Assembly: GCF_019977755.1 (NCBI RefSeq)
Contig: NZ_AP025145.1
Span: forward strand, 310,001-374,000
DNA from: Vibrio penaeicida
GTDB lineage: Bacteria; Pseudomonadota; Gammaproteobacteria; Enterobacterales; Vibrionaceae
Direction: 5' to 3'
DNA: 64,000 nucleotides
Every line of letters begins with the position of its first letter. The stretch's first letter is position 1. The notes under the pieces were generated by a model. The model did not search any database, had not been told where the DNA came from, and saw only the letters and a program-made list of their open reading frames with translations. The translations under genes were made by a program, and so were the position numbers. Shown piece by piece: positions 35,095 to 43,247 of this stretch.

Positions 35095-35106
35095 TGGGTG
35101 TTTGGC

Positions 35107-36009
35107 TCACGCCCTAGATTCGCTCACTTCTACTTGTCGTGCGTTTCGTTTGCGATAAAGCACAATGGATATCGCTACGATACCCATTCCGCAGAGAGAA
35201 AATAAACTGAGTGTTTCCCCAAACAAAATATAGTTAAACAGATACGCGAGCAAAGGAACGGCGTAGAACAAGACACTCACGCTGTCGGCGTTTTCACTTT
35301 TGATCATATAGAGCAGTAAAAACAGTGCCCCAACGGAAACAACAATACTCATCCAAAGTAGGGATACGATGAATCCAGTACTCCAGGTTATCTGCCAGCC
35401 TGTGGAGAGCGCGATTACGATGAAGATAGGCATTGAGAACATGCTTTGGTAAAGCATAGCTTGTGCTGGATTGGTATGAATGTGGGCTTGTTTGATGGTG
35501 CCGTATGTCATTGAGATTAGGGTTAGTACCGCAAATACAATACCGATGCCAGAGACGGATTCAATGCTTTTCGCACCCAAAATCGCAATACACAACCCAA
35601 TGAACCCCAATACTAATAAGCTGGTTTTAATGGTATCGAGTGGCTGCTTACCCATTAAAGGGGTAAGCATAGGCTGCAACCCAAGCACTAGGGTAACAAG
35701 AGCTGGCGACATGCCTGAACCAATAGCGAGAATGTAGAAGGTGACGTAAAACACCTGCAGCATTAAACCAACAATCGCAATGCTTTTGAATTCACTCAAA
35801 CTTAGACGAGTAAACGCCAATTTGCCTCTGGTCGCCATAACGCTCAAGATGAGGAGTAGACAAGTAAAAGAGAGCATCGAGCGAGCGGCTAGGAAGCTCC
35901 ATTCCGACGAATATTGCAGCCCCACCTTCACCATAACCGCACCGCTGCTCCACATCAGCAGAAATAGAATAGGCGCTATGGCACTGAGTGATATATGAGT
36001 ACGCTTCAT
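35107..36009 (-). CDS. DMT-family (EamA) transporter
   Basis: This 300-aa protein has ten membrane helices forming two EamA repeats. The first begins APILFLLMWSSGAVMVKVGLQYSSEWSFLAARSMLSFTCLL and the second begins FAVLTLISMTYGTIKQAHIHTNPAQAMLYQSM. The C-terminus is positively charged (YRKRNARQVEVSESRA). DMT exporters remove amino acids, metabolites or drugs; the substrate is unknown. It is convergent with the cupin-AraC regulator and ends 12 bp from it. Confidence 0.92.
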   Translation of the reverse strand: MKRTHISLSAIAPILFLLMWSSGAVMVKVGLQYSSEWSFLAARSMLSFTCLLLILSVMATRGKLAFTRLSLSEFKSIAIVGLMLQVFYVTFYILAIGSGMSPALVTLVLGLQPMLTPLMGKQPLDTIKTSLLVLGFIGLCIAILGAKSIESVSGIGIVFAVLTLISMTYGTIKQAHIHTNPAQAMLYQSMFSMPIFIVIALSTGWQITWSTGFIVSLLWMSIVVSVGALFLLLYMIKSENADSVSVLFYAVPLLAYLFNYILFGETLSLFSLCGMGIVAISIVLYRKRNARQVEVSESRA

Positions 36010-36253
36010 GGTTTAGTTCGCTTGGGTCTTTTAGTTGGCTTTCAATATATCGCCTTTTCAACACTCGAAATTTTCCCATAAGACGGTTTTTTGTTTCGTG
36101 AAGACGAAGCTTCCACAGAAAGAATGTGTTCGATCTTGGAGTGGAATGAGCGAAAAGTGTGAGTTAACTAGCTAACATGTCCGAAATTGACCTCCTATAG
36201 AAGAGCATTTCCCGCCAAACTGTTAACAGTATGTAAACTATGCTGGTTTGAAA

Positions 36254-37282
36254 ATGATCGTAACGCGCCTTGCACCTGAAACACTTATTGCCGCGAATGG
36301 TAAGCCTCAATATGGGCAGTTTGATGGCATACCCAAACAACTCGCAATCGAAGAGTTTGATTACCGTAATACTATGGATGGAAAAGCGTCGGCGTTGAGG
36401 CGGTATTTCCACTATAAGCAGTTTCAGTTTGTCAGTGTGATTACCGATCGCTACGTTATCGGGGTAGCGATTGCAGATATCCGATATTTGGCGTCGGCTT
36501 TTTGCTATGTCTACGACATCGAGAAAAACGAACTGATAGAAAACAATTGGTTACGTCCATTGAATTGTGGCTACGCAACGGCACCATCGCCTTATACCAG
36601 CTTTGCTCACATAGCTTCAAAGCAGATTCAGTTCCATCTTTTTGAAGGTGGTTGGCAGGTGAAGCTGAACACCAAAAACATCAAAGCCGATTTAACCCTG
36701 TCTGCACCCAGTGGAAGCTTACCCTTGGCGATGTGTACGCCTACGGGTTACACCGGTTGGACATACACCCAAAAACACAACGCTCTATCTGTACAGGGAA
36801 TACTGGAGATTGGCGGCGAGCCAGTCCCTTTAGATTTCGCTTTGGCGGGGTACGACTTTTCAGCAGGGTATATGAGGCGTGAAACCAGTTGGCGCTGGGC
36901 AAGTATCAATACTCGTTTGGGTGAAACCACTTTGGGTTTAAACCTCGCGGCAGGGGTTAATGAAACGGGAAGCAGCGAAAATGTGTTGTGGCTAAACGGC
37001 GAGAGGCATTTTCTTTCGAATGTGCATTTTGAGTTCGACCGCGATAGTTCTGATCAAGACAACATCGATCAACATTGGCGAGTTTTCTCTGAAGATGGCT
37101 GTGTGGATTTGGTTTTTAAACCATTAAACAAACGCAGCGAAAAGTTGAATCTTTGGTTACTAAAAAGCAATTTCAGGCAGTTTGTTGGGCAATTTTCTGG
37201 CTCTATTAAAGATAATCACGGGCAAGTGCATCATCTCGATGAGGTACTTGGATTAACAGAAGACCATTTCGCGCGCTGGTAG
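36254..37282 (+). CDS. DUF2804-family protein
   Basis: This 342-aa protein starts at the ATG at 36254. It shows the DUF2804 features: an early FDGIPKQLAIEEFDYRN and KQFQFVSVITDRYVIGVAIADIRYLASAFCYVYD, a central WTYTQKHNALSVQG and GYDFSAGYMRRETSWRWAS, and a closing QFVGQFSGSIKDNHGQVHHLDEVLGLTEDHFARW. The family is a beta-rich lipocalin-like fold, possibly related to hydroxyneurosporene/AttH-type proteins, with no proven reaction. It is followed after 33 bp by a sterol-desaturase gene, so both may act on lipids. Confidence 0.85.
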   Translation: MIVTRLAPETLIAANGKPQYGQFDGIPKQLAIEEFDYRNTMDGKASALRRYFHYKQFQFVSVITDRYVIGVAIADIRYLASAFCYVYDIEKNELIENNWLRPLNCGYATAPSPYTSFAHIASKQIQFHLFEGGWQVKLNTKNIKADLTLSAPSGSLPLAMCTPTGYTGWTYTQKHNALSVQGILEIGGEPVPLDFALAGYDFSAGYMRRETSWRWASINTRLGETTLGLNLAAGVNETGSSENVLWLNGERHFLSNVHFEFDRDSSDQDNIDQHWRVFSEDGCVDLVFKPLNKRSEKLNLWLLKSNFRQFVGQFSGSIKDNHGQVHHLDEVLGLTEDHFARW

Positions 37283-37315
37283 GTTCGATGTGCTAGTGCA
37301 GATAAGGACGAATTC

Positions 37316-38233
37316 ATGGACATAGACTCCCTTATTCACCACCCAGAATGGTTGCTCATCGTTTTAGCGCCTTTGTTCATTGTCTGTATTTTGGCTGAAT
37401 ATTTCATCGGTCAGAAAAAAGGAAAGTTACCAGACAATGCGACTTATAAACTACCGGAAGTCGCCTGCAATTTTGCCCTTGCGGGGATGCACCAATTTGC
37501 CGACTTGCTGACCGGGTTAATGATAGCTCAGCTTTACTTGTGGCTGTTTGGTTGGCGTTTGCTGGATATTGAAATGGGGTTAGCAAGCTTTCTGGTATTA
37601 GCGGTATTGCAGGACTTTTGTTATTACTGGTTTCACCGAGCTAGCCACCGAATTAGATGGATGTGGGCGGCGCATGTGGCGCACCACAGTTCGGAACGGA
37701 TGAATTTCAGCACGGCTTTTCGCCAAAGCTTTATGTACCCTTTAGCTGGAATGTGGATATTTTGGTTACCATTAGTGATCATCGGGTTTGATCCTAAATG
37801 GGTGGTGTTTGTGGTGCTGTTAAACTTAGGCTTACAGTTCTTTGTTCATACGCAATGGATACGTACGCTCGGTATCATTGAGTATGTATTTAATACGCCA
37901 TCGCATCACCGTGTGCATCATGGTCGAAACCCGCAATATATTGATAAAAACTATGCGGGTGTATTGATCATCTGGGATAAGCTGTTCGGCACTTTTGAGC
38001 CTGAAGTTGAAACGGTGCGCTATGGTATTTCTAAACCCGTAAACAGCTTTAATCCGCTGGTGGTGACGTTTCATGAATGGCGAGACATGTTTAAAGAAGC
38101 CAGCCAAAAAGACCTGTCGGTACAGCAACGTTTCAAGGCGTTATTTTCTCCGCCGAGCGATACACCCATCGCGTCGGCAAAGAGAGCAGAGCCAAAGAAA
38201 GCAAAGCAAAAGAAACAACGTGCAGAGCATTAG
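37316..38233 (+). CDS. Sterol desaturase/fatty acid hydroxylase-family membrane enzyme
   Basis: This 305-aa membrane protein has about four helices. The diiron histidine motifs are all present: HRASH (107-111), HVAHH (120-124) and HHRVHH (197-202). The conserved stretch QDFCYYWFHRASHRIRWMWAAHVAHHSSE is typical. Enzymes of this family hydroxylate or desaturate lipids. The tail (about 278-305) is unusually rich in Lys and Ala (KRAEPKKAKQKKQ). Its partner in the same operon is the DUF2804 gene. Confidence 0.9.
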   Translation: MDIDSLIHHPEWLLIVLAPLFIVCILAEYFIGQKKGKLPDNATYKLPEVACNFALAGMHQFADLLTGLMIAQLYLWLFGWRLLDIEMGLASFLVLAVLQDFCYYWFHRASHRIRWMWAAHVAHHSSERMNFSTAFRQSFMYPLAGMWIFWLPLVIIGFDPKWVVFVVLLNLGLQFFVHTQWIRTLGIIEYVFNTPSHHRVHHGRNPQYIDKNYAGVLIIWDKLFGTFEPEVETVRYGISKPVNSFNPLVVTFHEWRDMFKEASQKDLSVQQRFKALFSPPSDTPIASAKRAEPKKAKQKKQRAEH

Positions 38234-38277
38234 CTCGCTTGCGCTCAGGTGAAAAAGCTATTCCCCCACACTTTAGG

Positions 38278-39657
38278 TTATTTCGGATCTTGCTTGGTTA
38301 CGGTTGATTGTTGCCCTGTATCTTTCACTTGATACCCTTGCGCCAAGATCTGATTTCGAATGGCGTCCGCCTCTTCATATTTCCCCTGTTTTTTAAGTGC
38401 GGTGCGCTTTTTTGCCAGTTCTAGAATGTTATTGGGTATGGCGACTTCTTCCACTTTGTCTATTTCAATGCCAAAGATTTGGTCGAAATACATCAATGTG
38501 GCTTTTTTGTTTTGCGGTGCGATTTGGCTATCTAACACTTCCCAGATGAGAGCCAACGCTTTTGGCATATTGAGGTCACGGTTGATGTGTTCAAGAAATG
38601 CGTTTTTAAATGATTCATCGACCTGACCACCCTCAGGCAAAGCGGCGACTTTTGTTCTCAATCGATTGAGGGCTTTTTGCGCGCCTTTCAAACTGTCCCA
38701 AGTGAAACTTAAATGGCTACGATAGTGGCTAGTGAGTGCCAAATATCGATAAGCCAGCGGGTCAAATCCTTGTTCTAACAAGCTGTCTAACAGCAAAGAT
38801 TTTCCTGATTTGGAAATCTTCTCATTGTCTATTTTTAGAAAGTAGCCGTGCAGCCAGAAGTTGGCTTGAACGTGGCCATTTTTCGCTTGGCATTGGGCTA
38901 TCTCATTGGTGTGATGGACTGGAATATGATCTTCACCGCCAATATGAATATCGAAGACCTCACCCAAATATTTCTCCGCCATCGCAGAGCATTCAATGTG
39001 CCAACCCGGAAAGCCTCTTCCCCATGGGCTTTCCCATTCCATTTGTCTTTGTTTGTTTCCGCTGAACTTCCAAAGCGCAAAATCGGTAGGTCGCTTCTTT
39101 TCTCCCATATCCACTCGGATACCGGCTTCTAAACCTTGTTTATCAAGCTTTGCCAGTTTGCCGTAATCAGGCAACTTGTTTGTATCGAAATAGACACCAT
39201 CACTAGTTTGATAGGTGAACCCTTTTTCTTCCAGAGATTGAATGAAGGCTATTTGTTCTTGGATGTGCTCGGTTGCTCGGCAAGTCGTGGAAGGAGTAAG
39301 AATGTTCAAACGTTCAAAATCTTGAAAGAAGGCGTTTTCAAAATGGGTCGCTATCTCCCAAGCAGATTTTTGTTGCTTGCGAGCGCCTTTCTCCATTTTA
39401 TCTTCACCTGTGTCACCATCGGATACCAAGTGACCAACGTCGGTAATATTCATGACGTGGTGGACATCGTATCCATTGATTTGAAGCACACGGCGCAGCA
39501 CATCCACAAATAAATACGTGCGTAAGTTACCTACGTGAGCGTAGTCGTAAACCGTTGGACCACAGGCGTACAGCCCAACTTTTTTTTGCTCGATGCTGGT
39601 AAAAGGCATGAGCTCCCTGTTCATAGTGTTAAACAATTCCAGTGTTGGCTGAGCCAT
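38278..39657 (-). CDS. cysS: Cysteinyl-tRNA synthetase, divergent type
   Basis: This 459-aa class I synthetase charges tRNA-Cys in the cytosol. Catalytic motifs are HVGN (41-44, HIGH-type) and KISKS (280-284). The zinc ligands C32, C223, H248 and E252 keep the spacing of the E. coli enzyme (C28, C209, H234, E238). The N-terminal region [25 protein letters not shown] and [23 protein letters not shown] resembles the type common outside the Gammaproteobacteria rather than the usual Vibrio/E. coli CysS. It may therefore be a second, acquired copy (inference). It is preceded by a leader with a poly-Cys ORF and terminator, suggesting attenuation control. Confidence 0.92.
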   Translation of the reverse strand: MAQPTLELFNTMNRELMPFTSIEQKKVGLYACGPTVYDYAHVGNLRTYLFVDVLRRVLQINGYDVHHVMNITDVGHLVSDGDTGEDKMEKGARKQQKSAWEIATHFENAFFQDFERLNILTPSTTCRATEHIQEQIAFIQSLEEKGFTYQTSDGVYFDTNKLPDYGKLAKLDKQGLEAGIRVDMGEKKRPTDFALWKFSGNKQRQMEWESPWGRGFPGWHIECSAMAEKYLGEVFDIHIGGEDHIPVHHTNEIAQCQAKNGHVQANFWLHGYFLKIDNEKISKSGKSLLLDSLLEQGFDPLAYRYLALTSHYRSHLSFTWDSLKGAQKALNRLRTKVAALPEGGQVDESFKNAFLEHINRDLNMPKALALIWEVLDSQIAPQNKKATLMYFDQIFGIEIDKVEEVAIPNNILELAKKRTALKKQGKYEEADAIRNQILAQGYQVKDTGQQSTVTKQDPK

Positions 39658-39713
39658 AATTCAATCCTTGTGTCGGGTTTTATTAGTACAGACCCTAATA
39701 AATAAACAAATGC

Positions 39714-39746
39714 AAAAAGGCCGTAGATGGAATCATCTACGGCCTT
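39714..39746 (-). terminator. Intrinsic terminator within the cysS leader
   Basis: On the minus strand AAGGCCGTAGATG-ATTC-CATCTACGGCCTT is a perfect 13-bp stem running straight into a T5 tract. It lies between the leader ORF and the cysS start, so it would end transcription before the gene unless opened. Confidence 0.9.
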
Positions 39747-39776
39747 GGAATTCGTATGAGTCTTACTTTGTGGTAA

Positions 39777-39896
39777 CTAGTTTTGGTGATAACCAGTTTT
39801 TAGTGGTGACTCGATGGCAAATACGCGAAAGCAGCCGTAGATGAAAGATCTACAGCAACAACAAGATTGGTGAGCAATCGCGAATATCGAAGTCAT
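39777..39896 (-). CDS. Leader peptide with Cys-Cys-Cys-Cys run, upstream of cysS
   Basis: A 39-codon ORF starts with ATG at 39894-39896 and stops with TAG at 39777-39779. Codons 12-15 are TGT TGT TGC TGT (four successive cysteines), and codon 22 is another TGC. Cysteine is otherwise rare, so five in 39 residues is striking. No clear Shine-Dalgarno sequence precedes the ATG, so translation may be near-leaderless or weak; this is the main doubt. The peptide probably has no function of its own beyond sensing charged tRNA-Cys supply. Confidence 0.7.
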   Translation of the reverse strand: MTSIFAIAHQSCCCCRSFIYGCFRVFAIESPLKTGYHQN

Positions 39897-40306
39897 GCTT
39901 TTAAACTAATCGAGATAATAGGGAATTGCAATGGTTAGGGGCGAGATGTTCGGATTGCTTAGGTATTTGGTATTTAGGTATTGACCTCTACTTAAGTTGA
40001 GGTTTTAAGGTATATACCCAAGTAACCTCAAGATACTTGGTTCAGCGAGATTTAACTGGCTTTAAGACAAGGCACCGATTTGATGATTTAGTGGTTCTAA
40101 ATCAAAAATCGGTAACGCAGTATGAAAGCCAGTTAAACTCGCCCTTGGGAGCCCATATTCTGGCTCATTTCATCGTCAAAGAACTTGGAAAGGACTCGTC
40201 ATTCCACTGCGTCCTTTTCCTTGAACTGAGCCAGAATATACGGCTCTGAATCCTGTATCTTGAGGTCACTTGGGTATAGTTTTTCGAAATCAACAATAGA
40301 GTTTAC
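39897..40306. other. Spacer between the cysS leader and NAT gene
   Basis: It holds the presumed cysS leader promoter near 39900-39960 (TATTAT-like -10 around 39917-39922, with no good -35), then one full ATACCCAAG repeat copy and the short upstream region of the NAT gene. No coding frame was supported. Confidence 0.5.
40014..40277 (+). repeat. ATACCCAAG palindromic repeat, full copy 3 (264 bp)
   Basis: It starts ATACCCAAGTAACCTCAAG and ends CTTGAGGTCACTTGGGTAT. Internal blocks ACTGGCTTTAAGACAAGGC, TATGAAAGCCAGTTAAACTC, GCCCTTGGGAGCCCATATTCTG and GACTCGTCATTCCACTGCG match the copy at 28021, in the same orientation. It is slightly shorter near its left end. It ends 29 bp before the NAT start codon, so NAT expression may be affected. 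Confidence 0.9.
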
Positions 40307-41122
40307 ATGCTGACAGAAACACAAAAAAATCAATATTTAAGAAGGCTAGGTATCGATCCTATGTCGATGCAGGCTGGCGCGCATTCAGACAAAAAATCAT
40401 GGCTTAACGTGCTCCACCATGCACATCTACACAACGTCCCGTTTGAAAATTTAGACGTTGTATACGGCAGAAAAATTGAGTTGTCTAAAGAGGCGGTTTT
40501 TCGCAAGTTAATCGAAAACGAATGGGGTGGTTTTTGCTATGAACTGAATTACGGATTCTACCTTCTGCTTTCCTCTCTGGGGTTTTCAGTACAACTTCTT
40601 TCCGCGAGAGTTTACGGAGAGAAGGAGGATGGGGAGAAGGGATATGGGCAGGAGTTTGATCATTTAATGTTGCTGGTGGATCTTGAGGGGGAGCGAGTTA
40701 TCGCCGATGTCGGTTTTGGCGACAGCTTTCTTTACCCTATGCCATTGAGTGGTGGTGTTCATGTTGAAGAAGGTGCCCAATTTCGAGTGAAAGAAGAGCA
40801 AGGCGATTTGTATCTGTTGAGTAGTGATGACAATAAAACATGGCAGCCCCAATACTGTTTTACTTTAACACCAAGAAAGTTTGCCGATTTTTCTGAAATG
40901 GCGAGCTATCACCAAACGTCTCCAAAATCATCGTTTACTCAAAAGTCCGTCTGTACTATTGCGACCCCAAATGGGCGAGTAACACTAAGTGACCGCAAAT
41001 TGATCACCACAGAGAGTGGAGTAAAGTCTGAATACCCTGTTCTCTACACGCTAGAGCATGCCAAATTATTGAAGAAGCATTTTAATGTGGTGTTTCCTGA
41101 GAGTTTTTCTATCGAAGAATGA
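40307..41122 (+). CDS. Arylamine N-acetyltransferase
   Basis: This 271-aa enzyme has the NAT catalytic triad C77 (GGFCYELN), H119 (EFDHLMLLV) and D134 (IADVGFGDS). It moves an acetyl group from acetyl-CoA to arylamines or hydrazines in the cytosol. The N-terminal part (YLRRLGID) and the HNVPFENLD motif are typical. It is a single gene starting right after a palindromic repeat, and it shares a bidirectional terminator with the convergent protease gene. Confidence 0.93.
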   Translation: MLTETQKNQYLRRLGIDPMSMQAGAHSDKKSWLNVLHHAHLHNVPFENLDVVYGRKIELSKEAVFRKLIENEWGGFCYELNYGFYLLLSSLGFSVQLLSARVYGEKEDGEKGYGQEFDHLMLLVDLEGERVIADVGFGDSFLYPMPLSGGVHVEEGAQFRVKEEQGDLYLLSSDDNKTWQPQYCFTLTPRKFADFSEMASYHQTSPKSSFTQKSVCTIATPNGRVTLSDRKLITTESGVKSEYPVLYTLEHAKLLKKHFNVVFPESFSIEE

Positions 41123-41151
41123 GTGGATAGAAATGACCCATTCTTAGCGTG

Positions 41152-41181
41152 AAAAAGCCGGAGTAGATGCTCCGGCTTTGA
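41152..41181. terminator. Bidirectional terminator between NAT and protease genes
   Basis: AAAGCCGGAG-TAGATG-CTCCGGCTTT is a 10-bp perfect stem with A and T flanks, between convergent genes. Confidence 0.88.
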
Positions 41182-41202
41182 TTGGAATCGCATTATAAAG
41201 TG

Positions 41203-42882
41203 TTATTTACAAGCACCTAGGTTTGCCCAAACTTCCCACGGACCTGAATTTTGTTCTGGGTTTGCACCTTGAGTCCACCAACCTGCTTGGTACTTCACGC
41301 CACCAAGCTGAACGGAATCGCCCGCTACGTAAATAGCCTTGTCATCCCAAACGGGTAAGCCAGCACACAAACCGCCACCTGTTGAGTCTTTTTTCACTGT
41401 AACGCTTTGGGTGTATGCATCCGATAATTTCGCATCGTCGGTGACAACGAGTTTCACCGTGTAGGTACCATCGGCTAAGTAAGTATGTGAAGGCTTAGCG
41501 GAGCTAGAGTGGCTCCCATTACCGAAGTCCCAGTTGTAGCTCAGTTGCGCACCTTCGTAATCAAACGACTTAGAGCCATCAAAAGTACAGGCTAGTTTGT
41601 TACAGCTGTATGTGAAATCGGCTACCGGAGGGCGATTCACATCAATAATGTCGATGTAGCTGTTAGGAACACCAGCAGGGAAGTGAGAAGACACTTTCGG
41701 CCAAATTTTGCTAATGTGCGCGCCTTTGTTGTAGCAGCCACCAAGGTGGTGTAACGCGATAACGTTGTTGCTTTTTGCGGCCAAAACAGGAGAACCAGAA
41801 GATCCGCCTTCAGTATCACACAGGTAGCCTGCATCCGTATTGGTGCCACGACCATTCACAACAGGGCGATCGACCTGACAAACGCCAGCGGTGTTGGAAT
41901 CGGTTTCGATGCCAAGCTCTTTTTTACGTCCACCAGGGTGCTGTGGAATGAAAATACGCTCGGACAAGGAAGGGATACGAGGGTCTAACCCTAAGTGACC
42001 AAATTGCGTGATTTTAGCGAAATCTTTCACATTAAAGAGAGTGTAGTCGAGTGTGTAGTCAGTAGAAAGAAGCTGATTTGCTTGCACTTTTACGGTTTTA
42101 GCACTTGCGCCGCCACAGCTCGCTTGCTGGTAGTTAAACCACACTTCAGTTGAAGCTGCTTCGGCTGCAGATTCAACACAGTGGTTGTTGGTCATCATCA
42201 AGTTATCAGGACCAACACGCCATGCCGTACATAAGCTACGCCCGCCAATCAGCAATCGAGCCACTGGGCGCGACAGTGCGTATTCTGTTGGGTGAGAAGT
42301 TTCGTAGCACACAGCGGCTTTTTTCTGGTCTGTACCACAGATAGATTCGGTGCCATCTGGGTTTAAGTTAATAATGGAATCGATTTCGGCTTGTGTTTTG
42401 CCTTTTTGGTATTGGTCTATCACAACATTGAACGTACTGTTCGGATCTTTCGCTTCGCCGATGACCTTAACATGTACCGTGTCCCCTTGAATCGAAATAG
42501 CCGAGAAGCGGTTCACACCATCATCTCCGGCATTTGAATCGTAAGTTTTCGCGGTATTTAAGCCCGGTCCGTAATGCAGCACTTCACTTCTGTCTGGTGA
42601 AGAAAGCTCGATAGCCATGCCTTCCGGTACTTGAAACTGCGAGAAGTGCACTTTAATGAAGCTCGCATTTGGAGAGTAGAGCAAGCTAGCACTCTCTTCA
42701 TTGACTTGTGTGGCAGATAAAGACAATTGTGCCACCACATCTTCCGAGATGGTTGGCAAAACATCTGGGATTTGATCGTTTGCCGCGAAGCTTGACGTCG
42801 CGGTTGCAATACCTACTGCCAAAGCACTAACGGCAATAAGTTGTGATTTTTTCTTCTTAATTCGTGTAATTGTATGGTTCAT
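41203..42882 (-). CDS. Secreted trypsin-like peptidase with PKD and chitin-binding-like modules
   Basis: This is a 559-aa precursor begun at the ATG at 42882; earlier ATGs in frame add seven or four residues. The signal peptide ends ATSSFA. A propeptide of about 190 residues precedes a chymotrypsin-fold domain of the lysyl-endopeptidase type with H234 (TNNHC), D279 (LDYTLF) and S362 (EGGSSGSPV). A PKD domain follows (about 417-503, PPVADFTYSC...YNWDFGNGSHS). The C-terminal 50 residues are a CBM5/12-like module (LPVWDDKAIYVAGDSVQLGGVKYQAGWWT). It may act on protein bound to chitin. Confidence 0.9.
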   Translation of the reverse strand: MNHTITRIKKKKSQLIAVSALAVGIATATSSFAANDQIPDVLPTISEDVVAQLSLSATQVNEESASLLYSPNASFIKVHFSQFQVPEGMAIELSSPDRSEVLHYGPGLNTAKTYDSNAGDDGVNRFSAISIQGDTVHVKVIGEAKDPNSTFNVVIDQYQKGKTQAEIDSIINLNPDGTESICGTDQKKAAVCYETSHPTEYALSRPVARLLIGGRSLCTAWRVGPDNLMMTNNHCVESAAEAASTEVWFNYQQASCGGASAKTVKVQANQLLSTDYTLDYTLFNVKDFAKITQFGHLGLDPRIPSLSERIFIPQHPGGRKKELGIETDSNTAGVCQVDRPVVNGRGTNTDAGYLCDTEGGSSGSPVLAAKSNNVIALHHLGGCYNKGAHISKIWPKVSSHFPAGVPNSYIDIIDVNRPPVADFTYSCNKLACTFDGSKSFDYEGAQLSYNWDFGNGSHSSSAKPSHTYLADGTYTVKLVVTDDAKLSDAYTQSVTVKKDSTGGGLCAGLPVWDDKAIYVAGDSVQLGGVKYQAGWWTQGANPEQNSGPWEVWANLGACK

Positions 42883-43247
42883 TTTTAATTCCATTTTATG
42901 CATCTGTAAATTTCAACCTCGCTGACGTTTCTATCCAAGCGCAAAATCCGTAAGTGATAAAATCGTCCTTTTTCTTCGAGGCACTAAAAATTTAGTTGGA
43001 ATTTATAATTTCGCTTTAAATGAACGTAAAAAATTCAAGTAGTTTTAAGAAGTTATGAGAATAGTTTGGATTAAATGAAATTAATAAATCTCACATTTAA
43101 TGATTTAGTGACAGTGTTCCAAAATGTGGATACTGAGGTTGTAGCTGCAAGACGAGAGCGATGGATGAAATGAAAGTGAGTACAATGAGTGTAGGTATAA
43201 AAAAGCCCGGCATTAATGCCGGGCAAATGGATTGAGATCCATGATTT
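42883..43247. other. Intergenic region with protease promoter and terminator
   Basis: It contains the AT-rich upstream region of the PKD protease (42900-43140) and the terminator of the S8 protease to its right (43200-43226). No gene or repeat is seen. Confidence 0.5.
43200..43226 (-). terminator. Intrinsic terminator of the PPC subtilase gene
   Basis: GCCCGGCATTAATGCCGGGC is a perfect 20-bp palindrome, followed on the minus strand by T6. Confidence 0.9.

Larger units (their letters stand above)
39711..39896 (-). promoter_or_regulatory. Candidate cysteine-responsive transcription attenuator of cysS
   Basis: On the minus strand the leader contains four segments. Segment 1 (39853-39848, GTAGAT) overlaps the last of four Cys codons. 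Segment 2 (39843-39834, CATCTACGGC) can pair with segment 1 or with segment 3 (39743-39734, GCCGTAGATG), to which it is perfectly complementary over 10 bp. Segment 3 with segment 4 forms the 13-bp terminator stem. With Cys-tRNA scarce, a ribosome stalled on the Cys codons would mask segment 1, free segment 2 to pair with 3 and prevent termination. This is the trp/his-type logic. The whole lies 57 bp before cysS. Confidence 0.75.
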
